DNA of 64,000 nucleotides from Natronococcus pandeyae (GCF_008122205.1 NZ_PHNJ01000002.1:496001-560000); one strand, 5' to 3'; shown: positions 39,763 through 49,053, counted from the stretch's first letter. Made by a program: numbers and translations. Notes: generated from the letters alone by a model not told the origin.

Positions 39763-40464
39763 TCAGTAGAGTAGACTCTGCGTCGCCGTCTCGTACTCGT
39801 CGGGGATCCGATCGGCGATCTCCTCCGGCTTCGTCTCTCCGTTGTGGTTGACCAGGTACGCTCGGCCGTGCTCGTTGCCGTAGACGCCCTGGAAGTCGTA
39901 GACGAAGCCGTAGACGTCGACGTCGTCGGGGACGTCCTCCGACTCTCGGAGGAACGCTGCCTGATGGTCGACGTTGTACTCAACGAGCTGGTTGATCACC
40001 GTCTCCTCGTCGGCCTCGGTGTCGACGAGGTCGCTCTCCAGGGCCTCCTCGACGACCGGGACCAGCATCTCGACCCACTTGTCGACGCCCTGCGGTCCGG
40101 GGTTCTCGCCTCCCGTCGCGACCTGATAGGCCGCCGTGACGGCGCCGCAACCGGTGTGACCGACGACGGCCGCGACGTCAGTACCCGCGTGGTGGATCGG
40201 GTAGAGCACGCCGCCGTCGACGATCTGCTCGCCCTCGTCCTCGTCCCAGACCTGGTTGCCGATATTGCTCGGCGTGAACACCGCTCCCGGGTGATCGACG
40301 CCCCACATCCGTTCTTGGGGGACTCGCGAGTCCGAACAACAGATCGAGACGACGTTCGGCTGTTGGCCCGTCTGTACGTCGGCGAAGTAGTCGTCTGGCA
40401 GTTCCTCGACGTGACTGTGGTTCCCCTCGAGCAACTCGAGCAGAACGTCGCCAGTGCCGCTCAT
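39763..40464 (-). CDS. Beta-class carbonic anhydrase
   Basis: Beta carbonic anhydrase of 233 residues, interconverting CO2 and bicarbonate. Zinc ligands C43 and D45/R47 of ICCSDSRVPQ and H103/C106 of VGHTGCGAVT are present, as are VFTPSNIGNQV and GFVYDFQGVYG. The protein is very acidic, as expected for a halophile cytosol. ATG at 40464 gives the natural start MSGTGDVLLELLEGN; the frame remains open further upstream, but that part overlaps the divergent oxidoreductase gene. Physiological role: bicarbonate supply or pH control, inferred from the family. Confidence 0.93.
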   Translation of the reverse strand: MSGTGDVLLELLEGNHSHVEELPDDYFADVQTGQQPNVVSICCSDSRVPQERMWGVDHPGAVFTPSNIGNQVWDEDEGEQIVDGGVLYPIHHAGTDVAAVVGHTGCGAVTAAYQVATGGENPGPQGVDKWVEMLVPVVEEALESDLVDTEADEETVINQLVEYNVDHQAAFLRESEDVPDDVDVYGFVYDFQGVYGNEHGRAYLVNHNGETKPEEIADRIPDEYETATQSLLY

Positions 40465-40590
40465 GGGCGAGTATGCATCCACTGTGATCAAAACGGTTCC
40501 CCTTCGTTCGGAATTTGCGACGGGTCTGTCCGTTCCCCGAGGAGGTTCCGCGAGCCGAATATTGACCTGTCGTCGGCACCTCGAGGGCGT

Positions 40591-41607
40591 ATGGCAGAAA
40601 CGCGACAGTGGCGATTGACGTCCCGCCCGACCGGCGAACCGAGCCACGAGAACTTCGACCTCGTAACCGTCGACCGCCCCGATCCGGGGCCGGGCGAGGT
40701 GCTCGTTCGCACGCTCTACCAGTCGGTCGACCCGTACATGCGCGGTCGGATGCGCGACGCCGAGTCCTACGCGGAGCCGTGGGACGTCGGCGATCCGATG
40801 GAAGCGGGCGTCGTCGGCGAAGTCGTCGAGTCGAACCACGACGGCTTCGAAGCGGGCGACGTCGTGACGGGGAACCTCCTGTGGGCGGAGCACGCAGTCG
40901 CGGACGGTGACGACCTGCGCCGAGTCGACCCTGACCGCGGCCCAGTTTCGACGGCGCTCGGCGTGCTCGGAATGCCCGGCGTGACGGCCTACTTCGGGAT
41001 GCTCGACGTCGCCGAACCCCAACCCGGCGACACTGTCGTCGTCTCGGCCGCGGCCGGCGCGGTCGGCTCGGTCGCGGGACAGCTCGCCGGACTGAGCGGC
41101 GCTCGAGTCGTCGGGACGGCCGGCAGCGACGAGAAGACATCTTGGCTCACCGACGACCTCGGCTTCGATGCCGCGATCAACTACAAGACGACGGACGACC
41201 TCTCCGGGGCGATGGCCGAGGCCTGTCCGGACGGTATCGACGTCTACTTCGACAACGTCGGCGGTCCGATCACCGACGCGGTCTGGCCGCTGTTGAACGT
41301 CCGCTCTCGCGTCGCCGTCTGCGGACAGATCGCGCTCTACAACGCGACGGAGGTCCCGACTGGGCCGCGAAAGCTCGGAAAACTTATCGAGTCTCGCGCC
41401 CGCGTGGAAGGACTGCTCGTTCGAGACTACGAGGACCGGTGGGGCGAGGCACTCGATCGACTCTCGACGTTCATTCGCGAGGACGATCTCCACTACCGCG
41501 AACACGTCGTCGAGGGATTCGAGAACGCCCCGAACGCGTTCATGGGACTGTTCGAGGGCGAGAACGTCGGAAAACAGCTGGTCCAGGTTGCGGAGTACGA
41601 CGGCTGA
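40591..41607 (+). CDS. NADP-dependent oxidoreductase (zinc-free MDR, CurA-like)
   Basis: Medium-chain dehydrogenase/reductase of 338 residues without zinc ligands, similar to leukotriene B4 dehydrogenase/CurA-type alkenal reductases. The N-terminus MAETRQWRLTSRPTGEP, the string YQSVDPYMRGRM (about 43-54), the dinucleotide loop VSAAAGAVGSVAGQLA (about 152-167) and VYFDNVGGPITDAV are typical. Members reduce the double bond of enones with NADPH; the natural substrate is unknown. The length matches the family. It is divergent from carbonic anhydrase with 126 bp between the starts. Confidence 0.88.
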   Translation: MAETRQWRLTSRPTGEPSHENFDLVTVDRPDPGPGEVLVRTLYQSVDPYMRGRMRDAESYAEPWDVGDPMEAGVVGEVVESNHDGFEAGDVVTGNLLWAEHAVADGDDLRRVDPDRGPVSTALGVLGMPGVTAYFGMLDVAEPQPGDTVVVSAAAGAVGSVAGQLAGLSGARVVGTAGSDEKTSWLTDDLGFDAAINYKTTDDLSGAMAEACPDGIDVYFDNVGGPITDAVWPLLNVRSRVAVCGQIALYNATEVPTGPRKLGKLIESRARVEGLLVRDYEDRWGEALDRLSTFIREDDLHYREHVVEGFENAPNAFMGLFEGENVGKQLVQVAEYDG

Positions 41608-41616
41608 CGCCGGAGT

Positions 41617-42414
41617 TCAGTCGGTCAGTCCGTAGCCGATCTTGAACAGGTAGACGTCGACGGCGATAACGACGACCGTGAGCAGCGTCAGGACGCCGAG
41701 CGATGCGTACGGCGCGAACTCGGCGTAGGCCGCTGGCGCGACGGAGTGCATATCAGAGTAGCCGAGCAGCCCGTACCGGACGCTGTCGACCATGTAGACC
41801 ATCGGGTTCAACATCGAGACGGCCTGCCAGATCGGCTCGAGCATCGTCAGGGAGTAGAACACGGCCCCGAAGAAAACCAGCGGTCGCAGGATGAACTGGT
41901 TCATAACGGTGAGATCGTCGAAGTCTCGAGCGACCAGCCCGCCGATGATCCCGAAGCCGGCGAACAGCGCGGCGATGACGATCATCGTGACCACCAGAAA
42001 GAGCCCGTTCTCGATCGAGATCGGGACGAACAGCCGGCCGATGACAGCGATGATGACGCCAACGATCAGCCCGCGAACGGCGCTGGCGCCGACGTAGGCG
42101 ACGACCATCTCGGCGTAGGAGAGCGGCGAGGTGAGCGTCTCGTGGATGTACTCGTTCCACCGACCGTGGAAGATCGAGAACGAGGCGTTCTCGAAGGCGT
42201 TCGAGATCGTACCGAGGACGACGAGTCCGGGGACCAGAAAGAGAATGTAGCCGATCCCCTCGACCGGTTCGTCGATTCGACCCCCCAGAATGAGCCCGAA
42301 GACGGCGAAATAGAGGACGTTCGTGATCGCCGGCGGCATGAACGTGTTCTTGGGCCGGCGAACGAACCGCAGGATTTCGCGGCGAAAGAGCGCACTGAAG
42401 CCGACGGACCACAT
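41617..42414 (-). CDS. ABC-2 type transporter permease
   Basis: ABC-2 permease of 265 residues with six helices. The N-terminal amphipathic stretch LFRREILRFVRRPKNTFMPP and the middle WNEYIHETLTSPLSYAEMVV are typical of the DrrB/NodJ-like exporters. Substrate is unknown; drugs, polysaccharides and lipids are possible. Its ATG overlaps the stop of the ATPase gene by one base (TGATG), so the two form one transcription unit and one transporter. It converges on the CurA-like gene with 9 bp between stops. Confidence 0.9.
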   Translation of the reverse strand: MWSVGFSALFRREILRFVRRPKNTFMPPAITNVLYFAVFGLILGGRIDEPVEGIGYILFLVPGLVVLGTISNAFENASFSIFHGRWNEYIHETLTSPLSYAEMVVAYVGASAVRGLIVGVIIAVIGRLFVPISIENGLFLVVTMIVIAALFAGFGIIGGLVARDFDDLTVMNQFILRPLVFFGAVFYSLTMLEPIWQAVSMLNPMVYMVDSVRYGLLGYSDMHSVAPAAYAEFAPYASLGVLTLLTVVVIAVDVYLFKIGYGLTD

Positions 42415-43424
42415 CAGGCGATCCCCTCCTGTTCGCGGGCGGCCCCGTCGTCGGTTTCGTCCTCCGTCGGTTCGTCGGTCTCCGACGCACCGGAGCGCGT
42501 CACCGTCCGATCCTCGCTCCTCGTCAGATCGACGAAGATCTCCTCGAGCGACGTCCGCGAGATCTCGAGGTCGGCGATCTCGTAGCCGTCGGCCTCGAGA
42601 TCGTGGAGCAACTGCGGCGCGGTCGAGCCGCCGTCGTCGACGCGAACCTCGAGGTGGCCGTCCTCGAGCGTCGTCTCGTGGGCGTACTCGCCGAGATCGG
42701 GCGCGACGGCCGGCGAGGACTCGAGACGAACCGTGATCGTGTCGGTCCCTCGCGTTTTGAGGTCGTCGGGCGTCGCGACGGTCACCTTCTGTCCCTCGTT
42801 CATGATCGCGACGCGGTCACAGAGGCGTTCGGCCTCCTCGATGTAGTGCGTCGTCAGGAGCACGGTCGTCCCCTCCTCGTTGAGTTCGGTGACGAGTTCC
42901 CAGAGGTCGTGGCGCAACTGGACGTCGACGCCGGCCGTCGGCTCGTCCAGAATGAGCAGGTCGGGGTCCGTGACGAGTGCCCGGGCGAGTAGCAGTCGGC
43001 GTTTCATCCCGCCGGAGAGCCAGTCGAAGCGCTCGTTGCGCTTGTCGTAGATCCCAACCCGTTTGAGGACCTCGTCGGCCCGTTCGGCGGCTTCGTCCTC
43101 GGGAATCCCGTGGTAGCCGGCCTTGTGCATCAGGACCTCGCGAATGGGGAAGAAGCGATCGACGTTGAACTCCTGGGGGGCGAGGCCGATCGCGTTTCGG
43201 GCTTCCTGGTACTCCGCTTCGACGTCGTGGCCGAACACTCGCGCCTCGCCGCCGGTCTTGCGGGCGAGGCCGACCAGCGTATTGATGAACGTCGTCTTGC
43301 CCGCCCCGTTGGGACCGAGCAGTCCGAAGAACTCGCCCTCCTCGACGGTCAGCGAGAGTTCCTGCAGCGCACGCAAGTCACCGTATTCCTTCACGAGGTC
43401 CGTCGTCTCGATGGCCGGTGGCAT
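42414..43424 (-). CDS. ABC transporter ATP-binding protein (DrrA/CcmA type)
   Basis: ABC ATPase of 336 residues. Walker A GPNGAGKTT (about 37-45), signature WLSGGMKRRL (about 132-141), Walker B LLILDEPTAGVD and the H-loop LLTTHYIEEAE are intact. The C-terminal 90 residues form the DrrA-type accessory domain (TITVRLESSPAVAPDLGEY), followed by a long acidic, Thr-rich tail ending TDDGAAREQEGIA. It powers the neighbouring ABC-2 permease. ATG at 43424 was chosen as the first start of the ABC fold (MPPAIETTDLVKEYGDLRAL). Confidence 0.92.
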   Translation of the reverse strand: MPPAIETTDLVKEYGDLRALQELSLTVEEGEFFGLLGPNGAGKTTFINTLVGLARKTGGEARVFGHDVEAEYQEARNAIGLAPQEFNVDRFFPIREVLMHKAGYHGIPEDEAAERADEVLKRVGIYDKRNERFDWLSGGMKRRLLLARALVTDPDLLILDEPTAGVDVQLRHDLWELVTELNEEGTTVLLTTHYIEEAERLCDRVAIMNEGQKVTVATPDDLKTRGTDTITVRLESSPAVAPDLGEYAHETTLEDGHLEVRVDDGGSTAPQLLHDLEADGYEIADLEISRTSLEEIFVDLTRSEDRTVTRSGASETDEPTEDETDDGAAREQEGIA

Positions 43425-43483
43425 CGGCCGACTCTCGGCCCCGCCGGCGGTTAAGAATGTTGAATGCGGAACACGAGACGGGT

Positions 43484-44662
43484 TCAGTCGGCCGTTTGTG
43501 GCTTCTTCGAGGGGTTGAGGGCACCACTTTGCTGGACGATGTCGAACGCGGTCATCACGTCCGAACGCGAGATGAGTCCGACCAGGTCGCCGTCCTCGAC
43601 GACCAGGAGACGACCGATGTCGTTCTCCCGCATCCGTTCGATCGCGGCCATCGCGTCCGAGTTGGGCTCGATCGTCTTCAGGTCGGTCGTCATCACGTCC
43701 TCGACCGTGTAGGCGTCGCGCTCGACGGGTTTGATCTCTCGGGCGTCCGTGAGCGTAACGAGACCGACGAGTCGGCCGTCATCGAAGCGATCGGCCTCGA
43801 CGACCGGATACCCGGTGTGGCGCTCGGTGAACATTCGCTGGATCAGGTCGGCGATCGAGGTATCGGTCTCGACCGTGTGGAGATCGCCCGCGGGTGTCAT
43901 GATGTCGGCGACGGTGACGTCCTGGAAGGCGGCTTTCATCGTCACCTGCTGGGCCTCGCTCGAGGCGGCGATGTAGACGAAGAAGGCGACGCCGATGAGG
44001 ATGATGTTGAACGCGAACAGCCCGAACAGTCCCATCGCGATCGCGAACATTTTTCCGATGCTCGCCGCCTGCTGGGTCGCCTGGGCATAGGGCCTGCCGC
44101 GAGCGAGGAGCGCGCGGAGGATGCGCCCGCCGTCCATCGGGAACGCGGGAATCATATTGAAAATCGCGAGTGCGACGTTGAGCACGGCGAGATAGCCGAG
44201 GACGAACCGCGCGCCGCTGAACGTCTCGGGCGTGGCGAGAAACAGCACGTAGGAGGCGACGCCGACCAGCACGGAGACGATCGGACCTGCGATGGCGATG
44301 TTGAACTCCTCTTTCCAGTTCTCCGGCATCTCCGAGAGGGCGGCGATGCCGCCGAACAGCCAGAGCGTGATCGAGTCGATGGGAAACCCGTAGCGCTGGG
44401 CCGTCAGCGAGTGGCCGAGTTCGTGGAGCACGACGCCGACGAACAGCCCGACCGCCGCGATGAATCCGAGTATCCACGGATTCAATCCGCCGGTCACGTC
44501 TCCGATGTCGATCCCCGCGTTCAGGGTAGCGTTCAGAATTCCTGCAACGTCTCCGATCTGGATGCCGATGAGATACGCGAACAGCGGTAGCACCAGCAAG
44601 AACGTCAGATCGAGCTTGATCGGAATCCCGAAGAGAGACCCGATCCGGAAACTCTTCATCAT
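43484..44662 (-). CDS. Site-2 protease family protein with CBS pair
   Basis: Intramembrane metalloprotease of the M50/SREBP site-2 type, 392 residues. HExxH lies in VVLHELGHSLTA (H80, E81, H84) inside a membrane helix; the third ligand is in NMIPAFPMDGGRIL (NxxPxxPxDGG, near 167). Six hydrophobic segments precede a cytoplasmic pair of CBS domains (about 245-375: VADIMTPAGDL and TVEDVMTTDLKTIEPNSDAM). CBS domains usually sense adenine nucleotides, so proteolysis may be tuned by energy state (inference). Two ATGs stand in a row; the first (44662) is given. Confidence 0.9.
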   Translation of the reverse strand: MMKSFRIGSLFGIPIKLDLTFLLVLPLFAYLIGIQIGDVAGILNATLNAGIDIGDVTGGLNPWILGFIAAVGLFVGVVLHELGHSLTAQRYGFPIDSITLWLFGGIAALSEMPENWKEEFNIAIAGPIVSVLVGVASYVLFLATPETFSGARFVLGYLAVLNVALAIFNMIPAFPMDGGRILRALLARGRPYAQATQQAASIGKMFAIAMGLFGLFAFNIILIGVAFFVYIAASSEAQQVTMKAAFQDVTVADIMTPAGDLHTVETDTSIADLIQRMFTERHTGYPVVEADRFDDGRLVGLVTLTDAREIKPVERDAYTVEDVMTTDLKTIEPNSDAMAAIERMRENDIGRLLVVEDGDLVGLISRSDVMTAFDIVQQSGALNPSKKPQTAD

Positions 44663-45179
44663 GCTACGAAATATCGGTGGCAGAACCTTAAGGTACCTCC
44701 CTAGACGCGGGACGGCGTCTTTCAGCCGCTTCGTTCCGCACCAGCGTGTGGCTCTCGAGCGGACTGCGAGTTCACGTCTCCCACGTCTCCCATCGATTGA
44801 TGCGTGCGACCAGATTGTGAGAATCGCCGCGTCTCGTCTCTTCCCGTTTGGCTCTCGGAATTAATATTCCTTATACATCTCTCAAACCCGAATTAACCAT
44901 TATTAATAATTAGGAACTAGTGGCTGTCTGCTGAGACGAACGGCTCGAATTGAAAAACAGCCGACGATATTAGGTAGTGGTCTGTTCGGTTCCTCCACTG
45001 ACTCTGAACTTTCCTCACGTACAGAGAACGGTCGAAAACACTAATACTGTGCTCTAAACCGGACCCCACTCCGATATGGGGCATAATATATATCTATATA
45101 ATCGCCATTATATGGACTAGTCAATATTACCCGCCTGCACCACAGATTTATATGTGGGTTTGGCGTGACTGCTACTACG
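44663..45179. other. Long AT-rich intergenic region
   Basis: About 515 bp without a protein-coding signal. The right two thirds have far lower GC than the surroundings. Two stem candidates are visible: GGCTGT/ACAGCC across about 44931-44968, and CCCCA/TGGGG around 45062-45079 followed by a long AT stretch. Either could belong to a small RNA. It also holds the promoter of the next gene. Confidence 0.45.
45147..45154 (+). promoter_or_regulatory. TATA box of the winged-helix gene
   Basis: TTTATATG, 29 to 36 nt before the twin ATGs at 45180 and 45183, as for a leaderless mRNA. Confidence 0.6.
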
Positions 45180-45410
45180 ATGATGGAACAGCAACTCACC
45201 ACCGAACAGCTCGAACCGATGCCCGCCGAACTCGAGTCCCCGCAGGGGAAACTCGTGTACCTCTACCTCGACGCCACCGGAGGCGCGACGGCGACCGACC
45301 TCAACGAGGCGCTGGCGATGAAGAAGATCTCGGTCCTCTCGGTCCTCAACTCGCTCTCCGGGCAGGGTCTCGTCGAGAAGGACGGCGACGTGTACGTCCC
45401 GCGCGACTGA
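45180..45410 (+). CDS. Small winged-helix (TrmB-like) DNA-binding protein
   Basis: Protein of 76 residues with a single winged helix (about 20-75): GKLVYLYLDATGGATATDLN, LAMKKISVLSVLNSLSGQGL, then the wing VEKDGDVYVPRD. This is the TrmB-like HTH found as stand-alone regulators in haloarchaea. No ligand domain is present. It lies just before the uL16 gene in the same direction with 158 bp between, so it is an independent unit. ATG 45180 or 45183 may be used; both fit the TATA box. Confidence 0.8.
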   Translation: MMEQQLTTEQLEPMPAELESPQGKLVYLYLDATGGATATDLNEALAMKKISVLSVLNSLSGQGLVEKDGDVYVPRD

Positions 45411-45568
45411 AGCGTATTGTTGTCCTCGCCGTGTTGTCGCCAGTTCCCACCGCCCAGCGACCGGCTCGAGAGACCGCCGGCGATCGACGACGTCGACAGC
45501 TGTTGTACGCGGTGCTTCGAAGCCTTTATCCGCACGGTAGGCCTGCGTTTTCGTAAGTAACCACAACC

Positions 45569-46099
45569 ATGTCAGACAAACCTGCCTCAATGTACCGGGA
45601 GATCAGTAAGCCGGCCTACACGCGCCGCGAATACATTACTGGGATCCCCGGTTCGAAGATCGCACAGCACAAGATGGGCGACATCAGCGCCGATCCCGAC
45701 GACTACCCCGTCCAGATCAGCCTCATCACCGAAGAGGAGGTCCAGCTCCGCCACGGAAGCCTCGAGGCCTCGCGCCTCTCCGCGAACCGTTACATGCTGA
45801 AAAACGCCGGCGAGGGCAACTACAAGATGATCCTCCGCAAGTTCCCACACCACGTCATCCGAGAGAACAAGCAGGCGACGGGTGCGGGTGCGGACCGTGT
45901 CTCCGACGGGATGCGCCAGTCCTTCGGGAAGATCGTCGGCACCGCCGCACGAATCGACGCGGGCGAGCGCATCTTCACGATCTGGTGTGACCTCGACGAC
46001 GCCGAGTTCGCCAAGGAAGCGTTCCGCCGTGCGTACAACAAGATCTCGCCGCCGTGTCGCATCGTCGTCGAGAAGGGCGAAGAGAAGCTGGTCGCCTAA
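45569..46099 (+). CDS. rpl10e: Ribosomal protein uL16 (L10e)
   Basis: Large-subunit ribosomal protein uL16, archaeal L10e form, 176 residues. It contacts the tRNA acceptor arms near the peptidyl transferase centre. The start [33 protein letters not shown], the [11 protein letters not shown] loop and [17 protein letters not shown] are strongly conserved. The gene stands outside any ribosomal operon, as in many archaea, and ends in a strong hairpin at 46101-46158. Confidence 0.97.
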   Translation: MSDKPASMYREISKPAYTRREYITGIPGSKIAQHKMGDISADPDDYPVQISLITEEEVQLRHGSLEASRLSANRYMLKNAGEGNYKMILRKFPHHVIRENKQATGAGADRVSDGMRQSFGKIVGTAARIDAGERIFTIWCDLDDAEFAKEAFRRAYNKISPPCRIVVEKGEEKLVA

Positions 46100-46100
46100 C

Positions 46101-46158
46101 GAAGTTTTGCTCTGCGGGTGCGCCGAAGGCGCACCCTCGGCAAAAATTCGATTAAAAG
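46101..46158 (+). terminator. Double hairpin terminator after uL16
   Basis: Inner stem GGGTGCGCC (46116-46124) / GGCGCACCC (46128-46136) with loop GAA, outer arms TTTTGC (46105-46110) / GCAAAA (46140-46145), then AATTCGATT. It matches the element at 213-272 in flanks and loop, but not in the inner stem sequence. Confidence 0.7.
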
Positions 46159-46380
46159 CACTCCTCCTTCCGTTCCGAACGCGTAGCGTTCTCCACGTCA
46201 GTCGTCGGCCCGCTCGTTCGCGCCGGCGGCGCTCACTCGCGGTCGATAATTGTGTAACTGCCTGCCCTTCCCCGAGTCGTGCGTCTCTCACGTTCGCTCG
46301 AGACGCACTCCCGGCCGTTGATTGATTTCCAATGCCTCGAGGCACGCAGATTTTTGCGTCTCTGCTCCCGATGCTCGAGT

Positions 46381-47271
46381 ATGATCGATCTCGCGGTCGC
46401 GAACAAAAAGGAGACGTTCGAGCGGATGCGCGAGCCCCTCGCCGAGCGCGGCATACGAGTTCACCACGTGCCCGCGAGCGAGCGCGTGGTACCGCTCGGC
46501 GAGGACGCCCCGTGGTCGGCCGGGGAGTACGATGTGGGCTTCGTCTACCCCGGCCGGCTCATGGAGGGCGGGGTCGCCGACGCCTTGCTCGAGATTCCGT
46601 GGCTCAACGACCACGAAACCGTTCTCACCTCGCGGAACAAGGCCGAGGTGCTGGCGCGACTCGAGCGAGCCGACCTCCCGGTTCCGAACTCCGTGTACGT
46701 CTCGAACGACGTCGGCGAGGACGAACTGGCCGACGCGTTCGACCGGTTCGAGCCGCCGGTGGTCGTGAAACCGAACTCGACGACCCGCGGCGTCGGCGTT
46801 GCGAAAGCCCACGACCTGGACTCGTTTCTGGGGATCTGTGATTACCTCTCGCTGGTCCACGACTACCGGGCGACCGGCGACCGGTCGTTTCTCGTCCAGG
46901 AGTACCTTCCCGAGGCGACCGACTACCGCGTGATGATCGTCGAGGGCGAGTACGTCGGCGCGGTCGAACGCCGGCTCCCGGACGAGGCGGTCCGCGAGGG
47001 ACAGTGGAAACACAACGTCCACCGCGGGGCCGAGGCGACGGGCGTCGACCTGCCATCGGCGTGGCGCGAACTGGCCGAGTCGGTCGCCGCCGAACTCGAG
47101 ATTCCGTTTCTTGGCGTCGACCTGCTCGAGACGGACGATCGGCTGGTGATCAACGAGACAAACGCCCGGCCGACGATCGACGAGGCGACGAAGTACGAGT
47201 CCGGGTTCTACGATCGGCTGGCCGATGCGGTTCGCTCGAGGGCGAACGGACGCGAGAAAAACCAGTCGTGA
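46381..47271 (+). CDS. RimK-like ATP-grasp ligase
   Basis: ATP-grasp protein of 296 residues related to RimK and LysX. The N-terminal pre-ATP domain (MIDLAVANKKETFERMREPL) is followed by PPVVVKPNSTTRGVGVAKAH, LVQEYLPEATDYRVMIVEG and GVDLLETDDRLVINETNARP, which hold the nucleotide and metal sites (E..N in INETN). Family members join an amino acid to a carboxylate of a protein or small molecule; the acceptor is unknown here, since no LysW-like partner lies near. A TTTTT-containing AT stretch about 27 nt before the ATG at 46381 may be its TATA element. Confidence 0.87.
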   Translation: MIDLAVANKKETFERMREPLAERGIRVHHVPASERVVPLGEDAPWSAGEYDVGFVYPGRLMEGGVADALLEIPWLNDHETVLTSRNKAEVLARLERADLPVPNSVYVSNDVGEDELADAFDRFEPPVVVKPNSTTRGVGVAKAHDLDSFLGICDYLSLVHDYRATGDRSFLVQEYLPEATDYRVMIVEGEYVGAVERRLPDEAVREGQWKHNVHRGAEATGVDLPSAWRELAESVAAELEIPFLGVDLLETDDRLVINETNARPTIDEATKYESGFYDRLADAVRSRANGREKNQS

Positions 47272-47285
47272 CCGCGACGGCCGCG

Positions 47286-47681
47286 TTACTCCAGGCTGAT
47301 ACCCGAGGACTGCTCTGCCGGTTCGAAGACGACCTCGAGGACGCCGTTGTTGTAGGTCGCCGACGCCGTGTGCTCGTTGACGCGCTGCGGGAGCGAGACG
47401 CGCTCGTCGTACTGGCGGTGCTCGCTCTGGGCGGAGATCGTGAGCGTCTTGCCGTCACACTCGAGGTTGATGTTGTCCTTCTCGACGCCCGGGAGGTCGG
47501 CGACGACGCGGACCTGGTCGTCAGTCTCGTGAATATCGACGTGGGTGTCCATACCGAAGCCGCTATCGACGGTACTCTGTGAGTCGAAATCGACGTCGGC
47601 ACCGTTCATCATCTCGTTCATCATCCGCTCTATTTCGCGAAAGAGGTCGTCGAAGGGTTCGTCGCGGTCGTCTCGTCGCAT
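47286..47681 (-). CDS. Small heat-shock protein Hsp20
   Basis: Alpha-crystallin/Hsp20 chaperone of 131 residues. The N-terminal arm (RRDDRDEPFDDLFREIERMM, with Met-rich NEMMNGAD) precedes the beta-sandwich: THVDIHETDDQVRVVADLPG and ERVSLPQRVNEHTASATYNN, then GVLEVVFEP. The closing ISLE corresponds to the I-x-I/V anchor in short form. Such proteins hold unfolded clients in large oligomers. It converges on the ATP-grasp gene with 14 bp between stops. Confidence 0.9.
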   Translation of the reverse strand: MRRDDRDEPFDDLFREIERMMNEMMNGADVDFDSQSTVDSGFGMDTHVDIHETDDQVRVVADLPGVEKDNINLECDGKTLTISAQSEHRQYDERVSLPQRVNEHTASATYNNGVLEVVFEPAEQSSGISLE

Positions 47682-47725
47682 AGCTGGTGGTTAGTACGGG
47701 ACGGCCAAAAACTTTCCCCGACAAT

Positions 47726-48793
47726 TCAGTCTGCGGTCTGTCGATCCGCGGCCCGTTCTTCGCTGGTTTCCAGTCGACGCAGGCCGATTCCAAGTGTTTC
47801 GTTCGTAACCGCGCGACTCTCCGGCCCGTCGAGGAGTCCCGTAACCGAACGGATCGCGTCGACGTTCTCGGGGACGACGTCCGCTTCCTGGTGGACCGCC
47901 TGCATACAGTAGAGGTCTCGACCCTCGACGGTGATCGACTCCTCCCAGATGCAGTTCTCCCAGATGTCACCGCGCGGGCGTCCCGCGTCGAGCGCGAGAT
48001 CCTTGAGGGTGCCGGCGCCGTCGATACCGGCGTACTCGGGGATCAACAGGAGGCGGTCCTCCTCGCGAAGTCGGTTGCGGACCTCCTCGACGCTGTCGGG
48101 TTCCTCCTCGAGGGTGACGTTGACTGCGTGGACGTGCATCATCGTCGTCGGTACCTTGAGCCCGATAGTGTCGATGTCGAGTTCGGGGAAAACCGTCTGG
48201 ACGTCGGGACCGTGGTGGGAGGGGATGGAGACGGGGTCCGGAACCGCGTCGTTGATCGGGCCGCGTCCGATCTGGTTCGGATCGCCGCCGCGGCGGATCA
48301 GCGTCGTTCGGACCTTTTCGATCCCGTAATCCTCGTGGATAGGGGCGACAAATCGGGAGAGCCCCGTCGTGTTGCAGGAGACGACGCGGACGTAGTCGGC
48401 GTCGGTCGCCTCGTCGTAGTTTGCGCGGGCGTTGAAGCTGACCTCGGCGATGGTGGCGTCTTCGCCACCCTGGAAGAGTGCGGGGGTGTCGTGGTGTTCG
48501 TACAGAGGGCGGTTCTCGGCACCGATACCGGAGGGCGTTGCGTCGACGACGATGTCGCTCTCGGCGACGAGTTCGTCGACGGTGCCGGCGAGTTCGAGGC
48601 CGGCCTCGTGGAACCCATCGGCGCGATCCTCGTCGACCGCGTAGAGCGGGTAGTCGGCCTCGGCCGCCCCGACGGCGACGTAGTCGGGGCTGACCTTGGC
48701 GACGCCGGCAACCTCCATGTCAGGCTGCGCTCGAATGGCGTCTGCGACGCGTTTTCCGATGGTGCCGTAACCGTTGATTCCGACCCGGAGCAT
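47726..48793 (-). CDS. gap: Class II (archaeal) glyceraldehyde-3-phosphate dehydrogenase
   Basis: Archaeal-type GAPDH of 355 residues. The Rossmann loop [17 protein letters not shown] stands at the N-terminus, and the catalytic cysteine is C140 in VVSCNTTGL, preceded by IVVDATPSG. It interconverts glyceraldehyde 3-phosphate and 1,3-bisphosphoglycerate with NAD(P). In Haloferax the class II enzyme serves gluconeogenesis, whereas the bacterial-type enzyme serves glycolysis (recalled knowledge). Here it is divergent from the class I gene with 269 bp between, which invites reciprocal control. ATG at 48793. Confidence 0.94.
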   Translation of the reverse strand: MLRVGINGYGTIGKRVADAIRAQPDMEVAGVAKVSPDYVAVGAAEADYPLYAVDEDRADGFHEAGLELAGTVDELVAESDIVVDATPSGIGAENRPLYEHHDTPALFQGGEDATIAEVSFNARANYDEATDADYVRVVSCNTTGLSRFVAPIHEDYGIEKVRTTLIRRGGDPNQIGRGPINDAVPDPVSIPSHHGPDVQTVFPELDIDTIGLKVPTTMMHVHAVNVTLEEEPDSVEEVRNRLREEDRLLLIPEYAGIDGAGTLKDLALDAGRPRGDIWENCIWEESITVEGRDLYCMQAVHQEADVVPENVDAIRSVTGLLDGPESRAVTNETLGIGLRRLETSEERAADRQTAD

Positions 48794-48851
48794 ACGCGTT
48801 GACGTCCACCGCCAACCGGCATAACTGTTTTGCAAAAATCTGATAGATGTT

Positions 48852-48867
48852 AACTCGTAATTGAGTT
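48852..48867. promoter_or_regulatory. Palindromic operator candidate between the gap genes
   Basis: AACTCGTAATTGAGTT has perfect 5-bp arms AACTC/GAGTT around six bases. It lies about 60 bp before the class II gap start. The half-site GAGT resembles the TrmB consensus. Confidence 0.5.
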
Positions 48868-48900
48868 GTTTGACGAAAACCGGCAGGTGGGACCGTGCTA

Positions 48901-48912
48901 GTGTGTACACAC
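48901..48912. promoter_or_regulatory. Perfect 12-bp palindrome between the gap genes
   Basis: GTGTGTACACAC, just before the TATA-like ATATATAAG at 48925-48933 of the rightward transcript. A dimeric regulator could bind here; none is identified. Confidence 0.45.
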
Positions 48913-49034
48913 GTTGGAGAGGAGATATATAAGAAAACGTTCATAGGACTTCGAACGGGGCGCCGCCGTTCCGTCTCTCGGGTACGCCGGGATAGTTCTC
49001 GATCGTTCATCAACATTTCGCAAGGGGCAAGTGA

Positions 49035-49040
49035 TTTAAT
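49035..49040 (+). promoter_or_regulatory. Proximal TATA box of class I gap
   Basis: TTTAAT centred 26 nt before the ATG at 49063. Together with the ATATATAAG at 48925-48933, which would give a leader of about 105 nt, this suggests two promoters. Confidence 0.5.
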
Positions 49041-49053
49041 CGTGGCTCTCTAG

